From Ectocarpus siliculosus (Eukaryota; Sar; Phaeophyceae; Ectocarpales; Ectocarpaceae), in NCBI GenBank assembly GCA_000310025.1, contig FN649740.1, positions 454,952 through 518,951 of the forward strand: a stretch of 64,000 nucleotides of DNA, in the 5' to 3' direction. Numbering within the stretch: the first letter of the stretch is position 1; each line of letters starts with the position of its first letter. This document shows positions 36,245 to 49,348 of the stretch, piece after piece. A program made the translations under genes and the position numbers. The notes beneath the pieces are model-generated. The model saw nothing but the letters and a program-made list of their open reading frames with translations, was not told the origin of the DNA and did not search any database.

Positions 36245-39200
36245 ATGCTGACCGCCTTGCTTGCCGCTACGGTAGTGCTGGCCGCTTCTTCTCCCGCGGA
36301 GGCCTTCCTGCCACCAAGATGCCCACGCCTTCCGGCAAATCATGCAGGAACAAGGTCAGCTACTGGGAAACATGAGACATGACACACGCTGGCGCGGGGG
36401 TTATAGGACGTTGTGGAGTGCCGGCCACGGTCTATTGTAACGTAGGTCTAACATTTACGGTAGAGAGATCCAAGTCTTCTTATTAACGTCCGGCTCAAGA
36501 TGTTTAGGTACTGGTCCAGTCGATTGCCTGTTTTACGCCTTCCCGGCGTTTTTACATGCAGTGTTCTAAAAGCGTGGGTTGCTCGCTGGAAGTCTATCTC
36601 CAGCCGGCTGTAGGACCAACTTTGAATTTAAGTCGTAAACCACAAGGACCATCGATGCTCATCGTGTACGTGACGCCAACTCTCCGTGTTTTGAATGGAC
36701 CACCCTACGCTGACCCCAGTGCTTGGGCCATGCTTACATGACGTCAATCCTCTCCAATACGGCTTATGGGTACTTTGCACCGCGTGCTGCAACCCGTGGA
36801 ACCAGCAAGAGAGGTGTTCCATCGCGCAGCGTTTTGAGGCGTGTGAAGTAATCAACCTGTCCAACCCGCCACGATGGCATACTCTTCGAACACTTACCAG
36901 TGGAGTAGTTCTTTCTTCGCCTACGCTTCACTCGCTCAACATTACATGATTTCACTAACAATCTCTGGAGACGTGACTTCTAGTCTATGTACTGCGGTTC
37001 ACGGTCCTTATCAACACGTACATTGCATAAGACAAACCAACCCAGATGCCCGCCTTCAACTGCTTTCACTCCACCCCTTGAAAACTACTCCATCAATGCG
37101 ACAGAGCTCCTAAGGCCGGCCAGGCGCCGTGCTCTATGTCGATGTCCACGGGGCCGTCCCCTCTCCTAGAGGCAGCGGAGGCGGTACGATCCGGGCGCGT
37201 CTCCTCGGAGGAGCTGGTAACCCAGGCTTTGAAAAGGCTGGAGGAGGTCGAGGGAGACGTGGGTGCCTTTCTGAGCGTGCAGGGCCGCGCGGCAGTGGAC
37301 ACGGCTAGGTCAATAGACCGGAAGGTAGGTGTTGGGTACATCCTCTGTGGATGCGCTGGCCGCGGAGTGTTGGAGTATGCGGGTGCTCGCTCCCTCCAAA
37401 GCACATCCGCACCGCAACCACAGAAGCTCTCGCTTAGAATCTCGCATCGTCATGTTCACTCGCTTGCACAACAACACCGCACCACATCGCAGCAGCTCAG
37501 CTTGGAAGCTTGGCTTCTCCTAGCACTCACAACTTCTTCCGTGTCCTTGGGTGGTGCGCGTCCTTTCGGTGTAAAGTGGAGGGCTCTCCTGGCGTGCCCA
37601 CTTTCGTGGCGGAAAACTCTTCAAAATCAAATCAGCCCTGGCCCACTCGGAACTCGTTCGATTCTAATCTTCATAAACTTCCACATCCCCCGTCGAAACC
37701 GATGGCGTTAGGTAGCCGAAGGGTGCAAAGAGACGCTGGCGCTCCCGCTGCTCGGTGTGCCCATGGGCGTGAAGGACAACCTGTGCACCGCTGGAGTTCC
37801 AACGACGGCGGCGAGTCGGATACTGGAGGGATACCGACCTTCGTACGACGCCTCTGCCGTGTCCAAGCTCAAGCTAGCGGGCGGGATCGCGGTGAGACAT
37901 GCGGAAACAAGTGTGAAAAGAGGGAGTCGTTCTCGACAGACGTTGGGAGATTGTAACTTTTTTGAAGGCGATCTCCGCACAGGTTGTATGTTCCCGTTGT
38001 TTGTTTGTTTTTGTCGACGTTCATATATCCTTCCCGGCTGCTGAGCGTTGAGCCCCATAGTTCCTTGCGACAATGGCCTTCTATCAATGGCCATCACCGC
38101 CGCTGTCAGACTATTTAACCTCGCTTCAATGTGTACCCAGTGAGTTGCTGATATCGGTACAATACTACATACCTACTGCTTTCGTTCGTACCCGTGGATG
38201 TCACTGTAGCTTGGCAAGACGAACATGGACGAGTACGGCATGGGATCGACGACGGAGACGTCGGCCTTCCAGGTCACGAGAAACCCGAGGAACATCGACC
38301 ACGCGCCCGGGGGCTCGTCAGGTGCGTCGTTGTGGAGACACAAACGGCTTGGTCTCGCTGACAGCACCTGTTTGCTGCCATGTGGCACTACCGTCGCCGT
38401 TAACGCTGTTGCTGTATTTTTGTTTTCATTTTGTGCGCAAACTTGCGCCCTCGGCTGTCCTCTCTTCCGCTCAAGCCCGTCCTGCACGGAAAAAGCAGAT
38501 GCAGCAACGTCACGGCTGTGCGGTCTACTAGCACGCATCAGTGTCGCACCAAGCATCGGTTCACTGCCTCAAAATTGTGTTTACCGTCGTCCCTTGTCCC
38601 GACCGGCAGGGGGCTCCGCGGCGGCAGTAGCGGCGGGTGTTGTCACGGGGGCCCTTGGTACGGACACCGGGGGCTCCGTGCGACAGCCGGCTTCCTGGTG
38701 CGGCGTCGTTGGGCTCAAACCTACATACGGACGGTGAGTGGGGATTGTTTGTTTTACTCGTCACCATGATTCCACAGCAGTGCTGGGCGCGACAGTAGAC
38801 AGTAACGGTGGCAACAACGCTGGTTGGTGGGCCTCGTCGGGCTCAAGCAAGTGTCTGCGGGGTGACCCACACAACGGTCTATTGTTTTTCCTCCTCAGCA
38901 TGCTTTCCCCCGTGTTGGTTGCGACAGCAATACAGCAGCAACCGATCAAAAGCTGTGTCACACCTAAAGAATGTCATGTTCAACCCACAGCGGTTTCCAA
39001 AGGGCGGGTGGATTTGGCTGGATATCAGGCAATGTACAGGGAGCTACTGTACACATGAAATTGCCGCGTTGCCGTCCATTGTTTTTCTCATGCTGGCAGT
39101 CTCAGCAGGAAGGGGTTGATTGCGTATGCGTCTTCGACGGACTGCATCGGCCCCATTGCGTCGTCGGTAGCCGATTGTGCCGCTCTGTTGGGTGCGGTAG

Positions 39201-42200
39201 CTGGGGAGGACAGGGCGGGAGACTCGACTGCCCTCCAACAACCTGTGCCGGACTACACCGCACTGCTCAAGGAGGTATGTTCACTTTTTCCCTCTTGGAT
39301 GGTCGACATTTGTTGCTGCTGTTTGTTGTTGGTGTTTTTGTTGCATGGCTGCGCCGCCGCTTCACCTTGCCCTGCTTGTGCGGTGGAACTTTCGTGTCGG
39401 GCCTGCTAGGTGGCAACAACTCGTTATGTTCGCTCCAAGCAGGAAAACATCTAATCGAATATGTACTCTATCTCAGTTTTTGTTGGTTTGTACTTTCTGA
39501 AAGACGACAGCAGTCCACCCAATCTCGTTCCGTGTATCCGACGTTCGATCGATATCCTTCTGTGCGAAAACACGTGACCGAATCGTGATGTTTTGCTCGA
39601 CAACGCGAATTTTCCTCTGTTTTTCGATCCGCCATCTGTATTTGTTGCGATCTGTCAGTCCGCGGCGTCTGGAGGCTCACGGCCATTGGAAGGGATCAAG
39701 GTGTGTTTTAATGATATCGGCTTCCGGAGGGGAAACATGTTGCTGCTGTTACCGTGCAACCACAATCACGCATGCACGGCCGTATCTGCAGGGTCGCCTC
39801 GGGCGTTCAGTGACCCGATTAGTTCATGTTGCACCCCTTCCGGGGATTACCGTGTTGGTAAACCGGTCAGTGGAACGGGGTCTATTTAACCGTTTGCACG
39901 CTGTTCGGAGAAGGTTGCACATGCGGGGCGGACCCGTTCTTGCTGTTAGACGATGCCTAGAAAGCACAAGATGAGGTTTGGGGTACGGTACGGTTATGTT
40001 GGATAATGTGTGTATGAAATGCAGGTCCTTAGTTTTGGTCTGGTTCCATGCCTCTACCGCTGCCATACTTGCATACGGAGGTCGCCGCAAGTAGTTTTCG
40101 AGAGTCTGGGATCATGCCTCATCAAGTCTATTGTTTTATCACCATCCCTCATGTACTACTTCTGTAACTTATTTTACTTTTGTTGGGTGGCGTGCAGATG
40201 GGGGTGATTCGGGAGGCGCTAGTGGAGCGAGTCCAGCCGGACGTTGCCGCAGCTGTGAAGGAGGCCATCGACGTAAGCCCTTTAAAGAATGATTGCGCTT
40301 TTTTTTTTTTGTCATTGTTTTCGATTTTGTGAAGTGCTTGTATTCAGCAGAGGTTGTTCTGGATATCGCAAATATCTCGAGCCAAGTGGTGCATACCAGG
40401 TAGCAATGATGCCAAATGGGAAGAAGCTCAAACGGATCGACTCGTGTGTACCAGAAATCAGGCAGAGAGGTTTCTGGGTCTTGACCAAAATCTTTGAGCG
40501 TGAATATGTTGCCTGTGTTCCCGCAAAGCTTTGCCTAGCGACGATCCACGTCTCATGGCTTTACGCGGCTATCGCTATGTGCAGGAACCTTGCGTGCGTC
40601 TTGAAAGTGTTCGTAGTGTCTTCGTTGCTCCGTCCACCCCACGCTGTGAGTGTCCCATGATAGATCGATGTGCAGTACGACACACCGCGATTGATTGTGT
40701 AACGCCTTTGCACCTTTGGACAATGGCGCGAACCTAAAATGCCGATGACACTCACGCTTGAAGTTTCACTAGCGAAGAGCTTTGCGTTTGTTTATGCTGG
40801 CCCTCCTGGTTGTTGATTGTCTCTGCGCGCATGGCTCAAGTGGCTTCGAAGCCAGCGTGCGTTGGGGTGCGTCCGCTGTACGGCGAAGCCGATGAGTGGA
40901 AAGTGATGAACAGAGGAATGTGGCTGGTTCAGTCGTATCAGTCATGTTAATCCCCTCCTCAGTTCTCTCCTCGATGCCTCCCCACTTGCCGATACGCTAA
41001 CCCTTTCCCCCTATCTTTCTCCCTCCTCTCTCTCTCCTCCCCCCTCCATTCCTCTCTTTTCTGTGCGCACTCTCTTTTCTTTTTCCAACCTCCTTGTGGT
41101 TACGATGATGATGTTATGTTGATGATCTGTCAGACGATGGCGTCCCTCGGGGCAGAGGTGACCGAGGTTTCCCTCCCGTCCCTCCCGGAGCAATGCGCCG
41201 CGTACTACGTCACCGCCCTGTCGGAGGCGTCGGCAAACCTTGCCAGATTCGACGGTATACGATACGGGTGAGGGGAAAACCCTTTTTATAAACCATACCA
41301 GGAAAAGAAGACATATATTGGTTGTGCCACGGTGTTTGTTTCGCGTTTCCGTGGAATGTAACTATGTTTCTTGAGTTTAGAAGTAAGCCACTTTTGTTTT
41401 GTCCCACAGATTGAAACCAAGGCCGGGCCGCACGGTCCGGATTTTTTTTTAAAGCGATGACAGGTTGCATGACCAATACGAGGGAGACGTTTACATCCAA
41501 CAATAGACGTCGCCGAGTCAAGGTGACTGTAGCTTGTCTCTTCGATGTTACAGCGGTTGACTGATTTGTTTTACGGCAGCTCTGGTCGTCCAGTCATCGA
41601 ACGCGTTACAAGTAGGGTAGCAAAAAACTACAGGTATGCAATACATTGTCATTACGTACATACCCATGTACTTCTTCGTACAGGAGGTGCCCGCAAGCCA
41701 TGGACGTTGCTACAGATATCTTCTCCCGTTGTCCACACCTCAAACTCGAGGCCATGTTTTCAGATTGTGGAGCGGTTGGACTACTAGCAGAAGCGCGTGC
41801 GCATGGAAACTTTGTTTTTGGAGGGGGACACTCCACCACGTAGTATTTGCCATTATCGGTGCGGTTTGTGCCACGAGGTTTATTCGCAAAGCCGCGCCCT
41901 TCAGCGCGCGTTCACCGACGGAAATGAGCACGTCCCTGGCACTTGCCAGCACTGGAATCACAACGCTGGTGCTTCGTGTTTGCTTCGTGTTTGGCACAAA
42001 GAACAACCCAATGACCTTGTCAATCACGTATGATACGGTTCCTGAGCGCATCTTGGAACTGTCCCGGTAGAGCGTGGGAATATGAGGACGGTTGTATGGC
42101 GATTTTTCTCGTCTGCTACCGGAATATTAGCGTCCGTCCCGTCGACTCCTTTTCTGCTGCAGAACTTGGACTCTTGTTTCTAGTTCAGCAAGACGCACGT

Positions 42201-45200
42201 GCCTGTTCGTTGCCACATTGGAAACGACACTTCCCACGCTGTAGGCAACGCAACTCCGAGGCAACTTCTTCCAAGGAAGCGATGCTCAAGAGCAGACACG
42301 ACGGCTTCGGGGCAGAGGTGTGGACGGCTGCTGCATGACATACTACTGTAGCAGAGGGTGCTGGGGTGCTACTTGGCGCACCTTTTTGGTGGGATGTACA
42401 ACGCCGCTTGATTGGGGTACTGTGACGTGTCGAAAAGGTTCGCCGGCTCTATTGGAAGCGTCTTGCGAGAGAGAGAGAGGGGGGGGGGCAACGGCGTGCA
42501 CCGTGGTGCGATCCGTCGTTTTTTTTGTCTCCCGCGGTGAGATGGTGGGAGATTGAAGGCCTGTTTGTGCCGAATGTGCTATTGTCGTATGTGCCAACCC
42601 CCATTTCCTTGATACGTAATCGCTGCCAAACATGATGTGTACGTCTTCACAGCGTCGGAATCGTCGATCGTAGTACTAATCCTGATCGATGCGGCGTTTT
42701 TTGTAAGCGATCACTGCCAACAGTACGTTCATGTCGCGAACCAGCCTCTGGATTGCCGCTATTATAGTGAGACCTACATCGCTGCTTTGGCGCTATCTTC
42801 ACCCGCAACGAACGACCACAAACAGGTTCGACAAAGGATTATTCTAGGAACTTTCTCCCTGTCTTCCGGGTATTCGGACAAGTACTACAAGCGGGCGCAG
42901 GCGATTCGCGAGGGGCTCTCCCGCGATTTTTCGACGGTTTTCGAGAAGCTGGACGTCCTTGTTTGTCCCACCGCGCCCACCACCGCGTACCGGTGAGAGA
43001 GGAATTGTTGATTGATTAGTTGAATATGGTACCAACGACCGGAGGGCTGTAGCTGCTGTGATCGGCGCCGACTAGTTAGCTCAATGTGTTCGTCCCATCC
43101 AATTCTGGCGGCAGTCTCAAGAGGAAGCGTTTTGCGCGACAACTGACACAAGATTGCATTGCTGTTGTGTGCCTTGAGCCGCCAGTTCCACCATGAGTGC
43201 TGTTGCAGACCGTCTCTCGCAGGAAGTCCAATGCTTGGATAGCAATGATGAAGAAGCCGAATTACATAGATCGGTTGGGGTGAAGTTTGGATTGCCCTTG
43301 GATAAGATGATTGTCGGGAACACGCCGAACGCAACATCCGTCAGGTCGAATTTTAGGTGGCAAAGAAATCGTTGTATTGTACATATATCCCGCGCGGACG
43401 ATGATGAGACCAATTTGCGTGAAATTTATGTTCAGGTTTTCGGGCGGCGGGGGGTTACTTCGGCGCCGTTCGAGGACAACGTTGTGTGATGCCTTGCTGG
43501 TTGCCATACTGTCTGTTTCAAGCGTGAAGACTTGTGGGCGAGAATACTAGCAGCCGCCCGCCTCACAGAAAGAACCTCAACCTTGCTGCAATTCAATGAC
43601 TGACGCATTCCTCTACCCGGTCCTACTTGAACACCTCACCCACTTCAGAGCTGATGCAATTGCAGCTGCTATCATTTCCGGCTGACGCGAAAAAGCAAGA
43701 CGAACTCACTCCCTAGTACAGTCGACGGTCCTCAATAGCGGTAGGTAGTGACAACAGACCTTGATACCGCTATTGAGGGCACTGTCGCTATTCTCAATAG
43801 CGGTACTATACCGCTATTCCTCAATAGCGGTATTAATACCGCTATTGAGGATGAGAGCGGCAACAACGCCGAAGCCATTCCTCAATAGCGGTATCAATAC
43901 CGCTTTTGAGGATTTGAGCGGCAACGAAGCCGTATTTTTTCACACACACTACGCTCGTTGGTGTCATGTGTTACCTACGCCATTGCGTCCAATAATACAT
44001 TCGTTGAGCGGCATGTTCATAGTTACTTCGAGTTAGTATTGACACCAGAGGAGTACTCTTGCACGGGTGTACTGTGCAGTATTGAGTTGGCTCAATCAGA
44101 AATCCTCACCATCGTGAGGATTTCTGCTGTACTGTACTGTACTGTACTGTAGTACTGTACTCTACAACTACGCCCCCACTAGCGTATCGTAGCAGAGCAA
44201 CGAACCGTACAGAAAACAGAATGATAGCAACGTTAAATCAATGAACCACAGGTGTAAACAAAACCACACATAGCGTACACAAAAAATGTTAACTGGAGCG
44301 AAAAAAAAAAGAGCAGACACTCCTCCCCTCCTACTGCTGCTGTGCTCGACCGACGCGGCTATGATTCAAGAAACATTCTCATGTCTGACTGCTGGACCGG
44401 TTTATTAGCGGCGTGGGCTGCGAGGAACGACATCTTGGCCTTGCGAAGAAGATGCTCAGCCTCGTCATTTCCAGCCGACTGTGCGTACTGCTCTAGTGGA
44501 CCTAAAAATTCCGACAGATCCGAGTCGGCGGCTGCGCCATCAACTTCCTACCCCCAGCACTCTCAACCTCCCCCGTGTTGTTCAGCTCCTCCTCGTCGGA
44601 GTCGGAGTCCTCTGTAAAGTTGTCATTTATCTGCTCATTGAGCGCCGCCTCCGCGTCCGCGGCGACCTCATCCTGCTCCTCTATTGTAGCTGCACCCCAA
44701 GACTCGACCTCCTCGATGGCTGCCGGGGTGGCGGGCATACTTACCCGGGACGATGCCGGGGTACGAGAGTACCTCGCACATCTCTGGGTCTTGTTCACCA
44801 CCTCCCCCCACCGCTACCTCCTTCATGCCCATACTGAGGTCATTGGGTGCAGCCGTCAGCCCCGCCACCCCTGTATCCTTATGACCTTTGATGCTCCCCT
44901 TGCCTTTGTCGTGCATTATATTATCCTTTTCAGCGGCACAATGCCGCTAAAAAGGATTCATTCCTCAATAGCGGCACAAGTACCGGTATTGAGGGATGCA
45001 TTCGTGCCAAGCGATTTTGTTGCCGTTATAGAGGGCATCTCGCTATTGAGGGCACAGTTATTGAGGACCGCCGACTATATGTACCATTAATTTTGTCAAG
45101 AAGAGGGGTCCAGCGACATGAAGGAATTCCAAACGGCTCACGTGTTGCGTTTTCCTTCAATGCGAACGCTCGCCGAACTCTGCCCAATCAAACAGGTTGG

Positions 45201-45745
45201 GGGAGTACGCTGAGAAGGGCGTGGGTGTTTACGCCGACGACGTTTTCACGACCCCAGCGTCTCTCGCGGGGCTCCCCGGGTTGAGCGTGCCTTGCGGGCA
45301 GGACCGAGCTGGCCTGCCGATAGGCGTTCAGTTAATGGGTGAGCGGACTCGTAGCGGTTTGTGGTTACTTTTGTGTGAGAAATGTTCGGATACAAGAGAT
45401 GTTGAGCTTCCGTTTGCTTGAGAGTCGGAGGGCGTTCAGTGAGCAAGAAGAGAAGCGCGACCGAAATCGTCGGATTATAAGCCCGCCGCAACCCAAGGCG
45501 CCTGGACGTCATTGCAACAGTTCGCCACTCGGCCTCTTGAAATCAAGCAACATCTTACGGATGCAAATGTCCCGCTCCAATCCCCCCGTCCCCCGCCCAC
45601 GACGCTTTCAGGACAATCATTGTCAGAAGATTTGCTCCTTAGGGTAGGGCAAGCGTACGAGTCCGCAACACCTTGGCATCGACAATTCGCGCCTGGGGTG
45701 TCTGCTTCTTCTCCGGCCGCGGCAGTGCCAGCGGGGGCAGCGTAG
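36245..45745 (+). CDS. gatA: Glutamyl-tRNA(Gln) amidotransferase subunit A, plastid-type presequence, 562 aa
   Basis: Amidase subunit that makes Gln-tRNA from Glu-tRNA in organelles (family knowledge). Thirteen exons in phase: 36245-36354, 37105-37324, 37712-37891, 38210-38321, 38610-38733, 39100-39274, 39659-39700, 40198-40272, 41134-41267, 42245-42317, 42826-42992, 45196-45338, 45612-45745. Exon 1 is a signal peptide ending [10 protein letters not shown], followed by a basic, Ser/Pro/Ala-rich stretch: the bipartite layout of heterokont plastid proteins. The catalytic triad is Lys131 (GVKDN), Ser206 (PGGSSGGS) and Ser230 ([10 protein letters not shown]), with exactly the family spacings of 75 and 24. 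[12 protein letters not shown] and DGFGAE are further marks. Intron 11 (2.2 kb) contains a transposon-like element. Mitochondrial dual targeting is possible. Confidence 0.95.
43731..43911. repeat. Cluster of 32-bp palindromes (CCTCAATAGCGGTA family)
   Basis: A perfect 32-bp palindrome at 43819-43850 (half-site CCTCAATAGCGGTATT) and a near-perfect one at 43880-43911. A shorter one near 43793-43818 and a split half-site pair at 43731-43777 complete the group. Diverged half-sites recur at the other end of the element (44930-45070). Confidence 0.85.
44126..44160. repeat. (ACTGT)n short tandem repeat
   Basis: Five or so CTGTA units, with an adjoining GTACTGTA, inside the transposon-like element. 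Confidence 0.8.
44356..44920 (-). pseudogene. Frameshifted 3' remnant of a possible transposase
   Basis: Reading leftwards on the minus strand, the open frame moves from one starting in [11 protein letters not shown], through an acidic linker, to one ending [19 protein letters not shown]-stop at about 44356. The joins need frame changes near 44745 and 44545, so the gene is broken, or has introns I cannot place. The acidic linker plus short basic/Phe tail resembles pogo-type transposase C termini. That resemblance is weak and the call is inference. Confidence 0.4.
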
Positions 45746-48700
45746 ATAGGGAGCGCCCCGGGTTTGACCCATTAACGAGCGCTTTTTAGCTGGGGTTCTG
45801 GCCTGTGAGAACAATCGGTTATCTTGCGATGCTCTGTGGCTTCGCGGGGTCGAACACCGTTATGTAGGTGGCAGCAGCGAGCCTCCTTGACGTCGTCGGT
45901 ACTTGTATTTTGGGGGTTTTAGGGGGAATCAACAGACACGTGGCTATTGTATGAATACGATGCAGCCGGAAGAAAGAATGAAGCTTATCTTGCGTGTTGT
46001 GTCTGTCACGAGTACCGATGGGCGCAACCTTCAACTCTCTTTTGATGATCATACCGTTCGGGGCCTTCTCAGCCACATGTTGAGGTGCCGTTACCATTCA
46101 CGAACGTGGTACATACTTTGCGTACATGACATGTGTTATCATCACATCCGTAACTTGGTATGTAGCAGTTGAGAATGTTGTACCCATTTACTTAAGTCGA
46201 CACACCGGGCTCTGCATGGTGTACTCTATGCGCGCTTTCAGCTTCAGCACTGCATATACATGCTGCTGCTGCAGACTGAGGCAGGAAATGAACAACGAGT
46301 GCTCGGAAAATTCAAATGCAAGTTCCTGAAGTCGAAACTGATGTAGTCTCCTGCCCCGCTTGCGAGCGGTTAGTGACCAACTCTGGGTGTAGCGCATCAG
46401 GCGACCTCCAGTATGGGCGGCAGAATTTTGGGTAGAGATGGGTCCGCGACCTATACTACTGACAGCAGTTTGTGCTGCAAAGAGAGTAGGACGATGGTCT
46501 GCTGAGAATATGGTCAACCACCACCGTGCGCCCCACCAAAAAATACGAACCCAAGGCCGCACGAAAGAAACCGTAGCAACAACACACGCCCTTTGAGAGA
46601 GCAGCCGTTGAACTGCTGTGTGGTAGCAACAGAGTACAGAGAGCAACACACCCACGCGTGACCGAAAAACATTCGGGTTTCTCGGCCCGTTTTGTCCCAT
46701 CCCGGCCGTTTGGCGGGCATTCCACATCCCCTCCAAGAGGCGTTCACGGTTCAACGGACTGCCCCCGCAGCGCACGTCCGAGCGGAAAGTGGAAGAGCCC
46801 AATATACACTGTACATCACAGCCAACGCGCGCATCAGGGCGAGAGAGGCAAACAAGAGCTCTCCCGAGGTCGTGAGCACTGGGAGACGTGATAAAGGAAC
46901 TTCTAACGAAGCTTCAGGTGTGCCAATCGACGATGGGAACGTATGGCAGTTGTTCAATCAAGAGAACGAGAGGAATATTGCTCGCGCCGAACCGACACAC
47001 AGGGGCCCCCGGCGCAGCCAAAATCTCCCTTTCAGCGAGAGCTCTGCTTGCCTTGCCTACAGTCGAACGGTGGTGTCATGCAATACCTGTTCTCGTCCGA
47101 TGCTCTACGGCGAGATAGTGTGGTAGGTGTAGAGCACGTGTATACGTTGTTGCAGGGCAAGCTGTGTGTGAGTGGATTGCTCTCACGCGGCAGCACACCA
47201 CTTCCGAGATCCGAGTTGTCTCCCATCCACGTTACTAAGGGCCGCCATACCCTCAGCAAAGGCCTAACGGCCTTGGCCTTTGAGCCCAGCACTTAGCCTC
47301 TGAGCTTTCCCGTAGTCGGTGATCGGTTGACGGCAGCCTTGGTCCCCCTCACGCTCGTTGGATGTGTTTTGAGCGTTTCACGAGGGAATAGAAGGTTTGT
47401 CCCGTCGTTGTCTGTGTGATTTTTGGCGTACAGCAGTGCCACAGCAGCAGTACAGCGGTGTACATAGACTAGCACTACGAAATCTTATAAGCAGTACATG
47501 CAGCATTGGAAGCATCGATGAAGTCATGAACGTACGGACAGCAGTTTTAGGTTTTCAGGTGTCCGTGCCGACTCCTTACTCTTGTCTACAAGTATGTAGA
47601 CTGCTGTTTGCCGGTCGGTGCATGGGCATCGTAAGGTCGCAGTTCGCAGTGGAGATAAAAAGTGGTATGCTATGTGTTCCGCGCGGGAGATTCCGAAACT
47701 CTTTTCCGCGCAGCTCATTGCACCCGGCAGTTTTCTGTTTTTGATGATGATGATGAACCGTAAACAAGTGTGTCGCCATCCCGTTGATGTTTAACTTAAC
47801 TTGGGGCTGTCCTACTACAGCAGTACGCCCTGCTGAAACGAAACCACGCACATAGCTATCTATATTTTTCCTAGTACAAAAAAAAGATGCGCCGCGTGCT
47901 ACTGCTGTACGTAGACGTGGGCTGTTCAGACACTGCCCCGCCTGCCGAGGGAAGTACAGTTGAAAATAGCACACGACAGAAACAGCAGAACTTTTCACCA
48001 TTCGCAGTTCAGGCGCGTTTCGATGAGGGAGATGATCCGATTCGAATGGGATCTCCCTCTTCGAAATGTTCCTGAATTTCGAATGGTCAGTGGTGCTGTT
48101 TCCGCCGCGCAAGATGTATTTTCCACTGCTGTTGTACTTGTCCTCGGCACGCCGGGCGGGCGGCCACCTCTTGTGCGGAACTGGGCGAGGTCCTGAAGTG
48201 GAGGAGGGGCGCCAATGCAGTTGTAGCGAAGACAGGCAGACAAACAAAAGCGAAAAACATATAGAAGGGCCGGAACAAGCCGAATCCGTGCAATACGAGG
48301 GTCAACAGAAACGAATGGACTGGCCAGTGCTTCAGCGCTTGGACTGCTGCAGTACGCGAGTACTAGTATTTTGTCAAGAATAGTCCAGGTTTCACGCCGA
48401 CAGACCCACAGCAGTAGCAGGACCTCATAAATCCAGGTGCATATGTAGGTTCATTCCAGAGGGAGGAAATAAAGAGAGAGAGAGGGAGGGAGCGGGCCAT
48501 AAAAACTGAAGTTTTTGCCGTTATGGAATAACAGCAGTAGAAACATCAAATTGCAGAGAAGCGGTCGTTGCAGTGGTACAGCAAGAGATGCCTTATTTTC
48601 AGGAGTCCCGCTATCAGCTGCTGTATTTCCGACTTCCGGCGAATCCATACTATGCGGGCACGTGAATGTAGGAGGCTGCGTTTCGATCTCTGTCGTTGTC

Positions 48701-49348
48701 ACTTTGAGTCGTCCGTCCGACTCAGCTTGCTTGTGCCCGAGAGACACGCTGTAAATCTAAGACACCCCACTGCTGTAAAGCCAATTTTGGGTGCGGCGCA
48801 CTGCACCGTTGTGTAGTCTGTCCTCAGAAGAACCCACGCACATGATAGCACGATACCATAGCTACGGCAGTAGAACCACACACCAGCAACGCGAGTTGGT
48901 GTTGCAGGGTTGAACGTGATACAGCAGTGCTGCTACGTATCAAAGCGTGGGGGTGCGGTTAGCTAGATAAAGATTGAGATGGAGGTAGATGCCCTATGTC
49001 CCATTGGTCTTGTGCTCCGAAGGAAGACTCGAAACACCGTTACGCATGACACGTCTTCGACGCCGCACAAATAGATGTGTAGACTGGGCGCCAAAATAGA
49101 TGGGACGAACACACACGTAAACCATAGAAGGACGTGACGGCTACGTTCGCTCCTGCGAGACCGCCCTCCGTGAATGCTTCTTCCACGACCCTGCTGCTTC
49201 CTCTGTTGTTTGTTTTCCGCCCCACCTGGCCCGCGCCACCCCGCTCGTCACTTATCGATATTCCGTTGTTTTCGGTGCATTGTTCGATCGCGCTCGTGGG
49301 GCAGCGGCACGAAGGGACTCGTTCCCGGTGTGGAGTAGGGGCGTTGCC
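45746..49348. other. Intergenic region between GatA and the G-gamma-like gene
   Basis: 3.6 kb with no coding exon I can support. It is the densest zone for the octamer ACAGCAGT/ACTGCTGT: 12 copies between 46462 and 48928, on both strands. A GA-rich patch lies near 48471-48492. Confidence 0.55.

Larger units (their letters stand above)
43719..45077. mobile_element. Tc1/mariner-like DNA transposon remnant (1,359 bp) in GatA intron 11
   Basis: Terminal inverted repeats: left CAGTCGACGGTCCTCAATA, right (reverse complement) TAGTCGGCGGTCCTCAATA, two mismatches in 19. Both ends are flanked by TA (43717-43718, 45078-45079), the Tc1/mariner target site. Inside, subterminal palindromes cluster at both ends. 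The minus strand about 44920-44356 has coding-like pieces in different frames: an acidic region ([17 protein letters not shown]) and a C-terminal tail ending [14 protein letters not shown]-stop. No catalytic core is visible, so it is non-autonomous. Superfamily assignment is inferred from the ends. Confidence 0.65.

Noticed and set aside
43719-45077. Palindrome array considered as a CRISPR or bacterial repeat array
   Set aside because: Spacing is irregular, repeats are palindromic with no uniform spacers, and the setting is a eukaryotic intron bounded by transposon-type ends.
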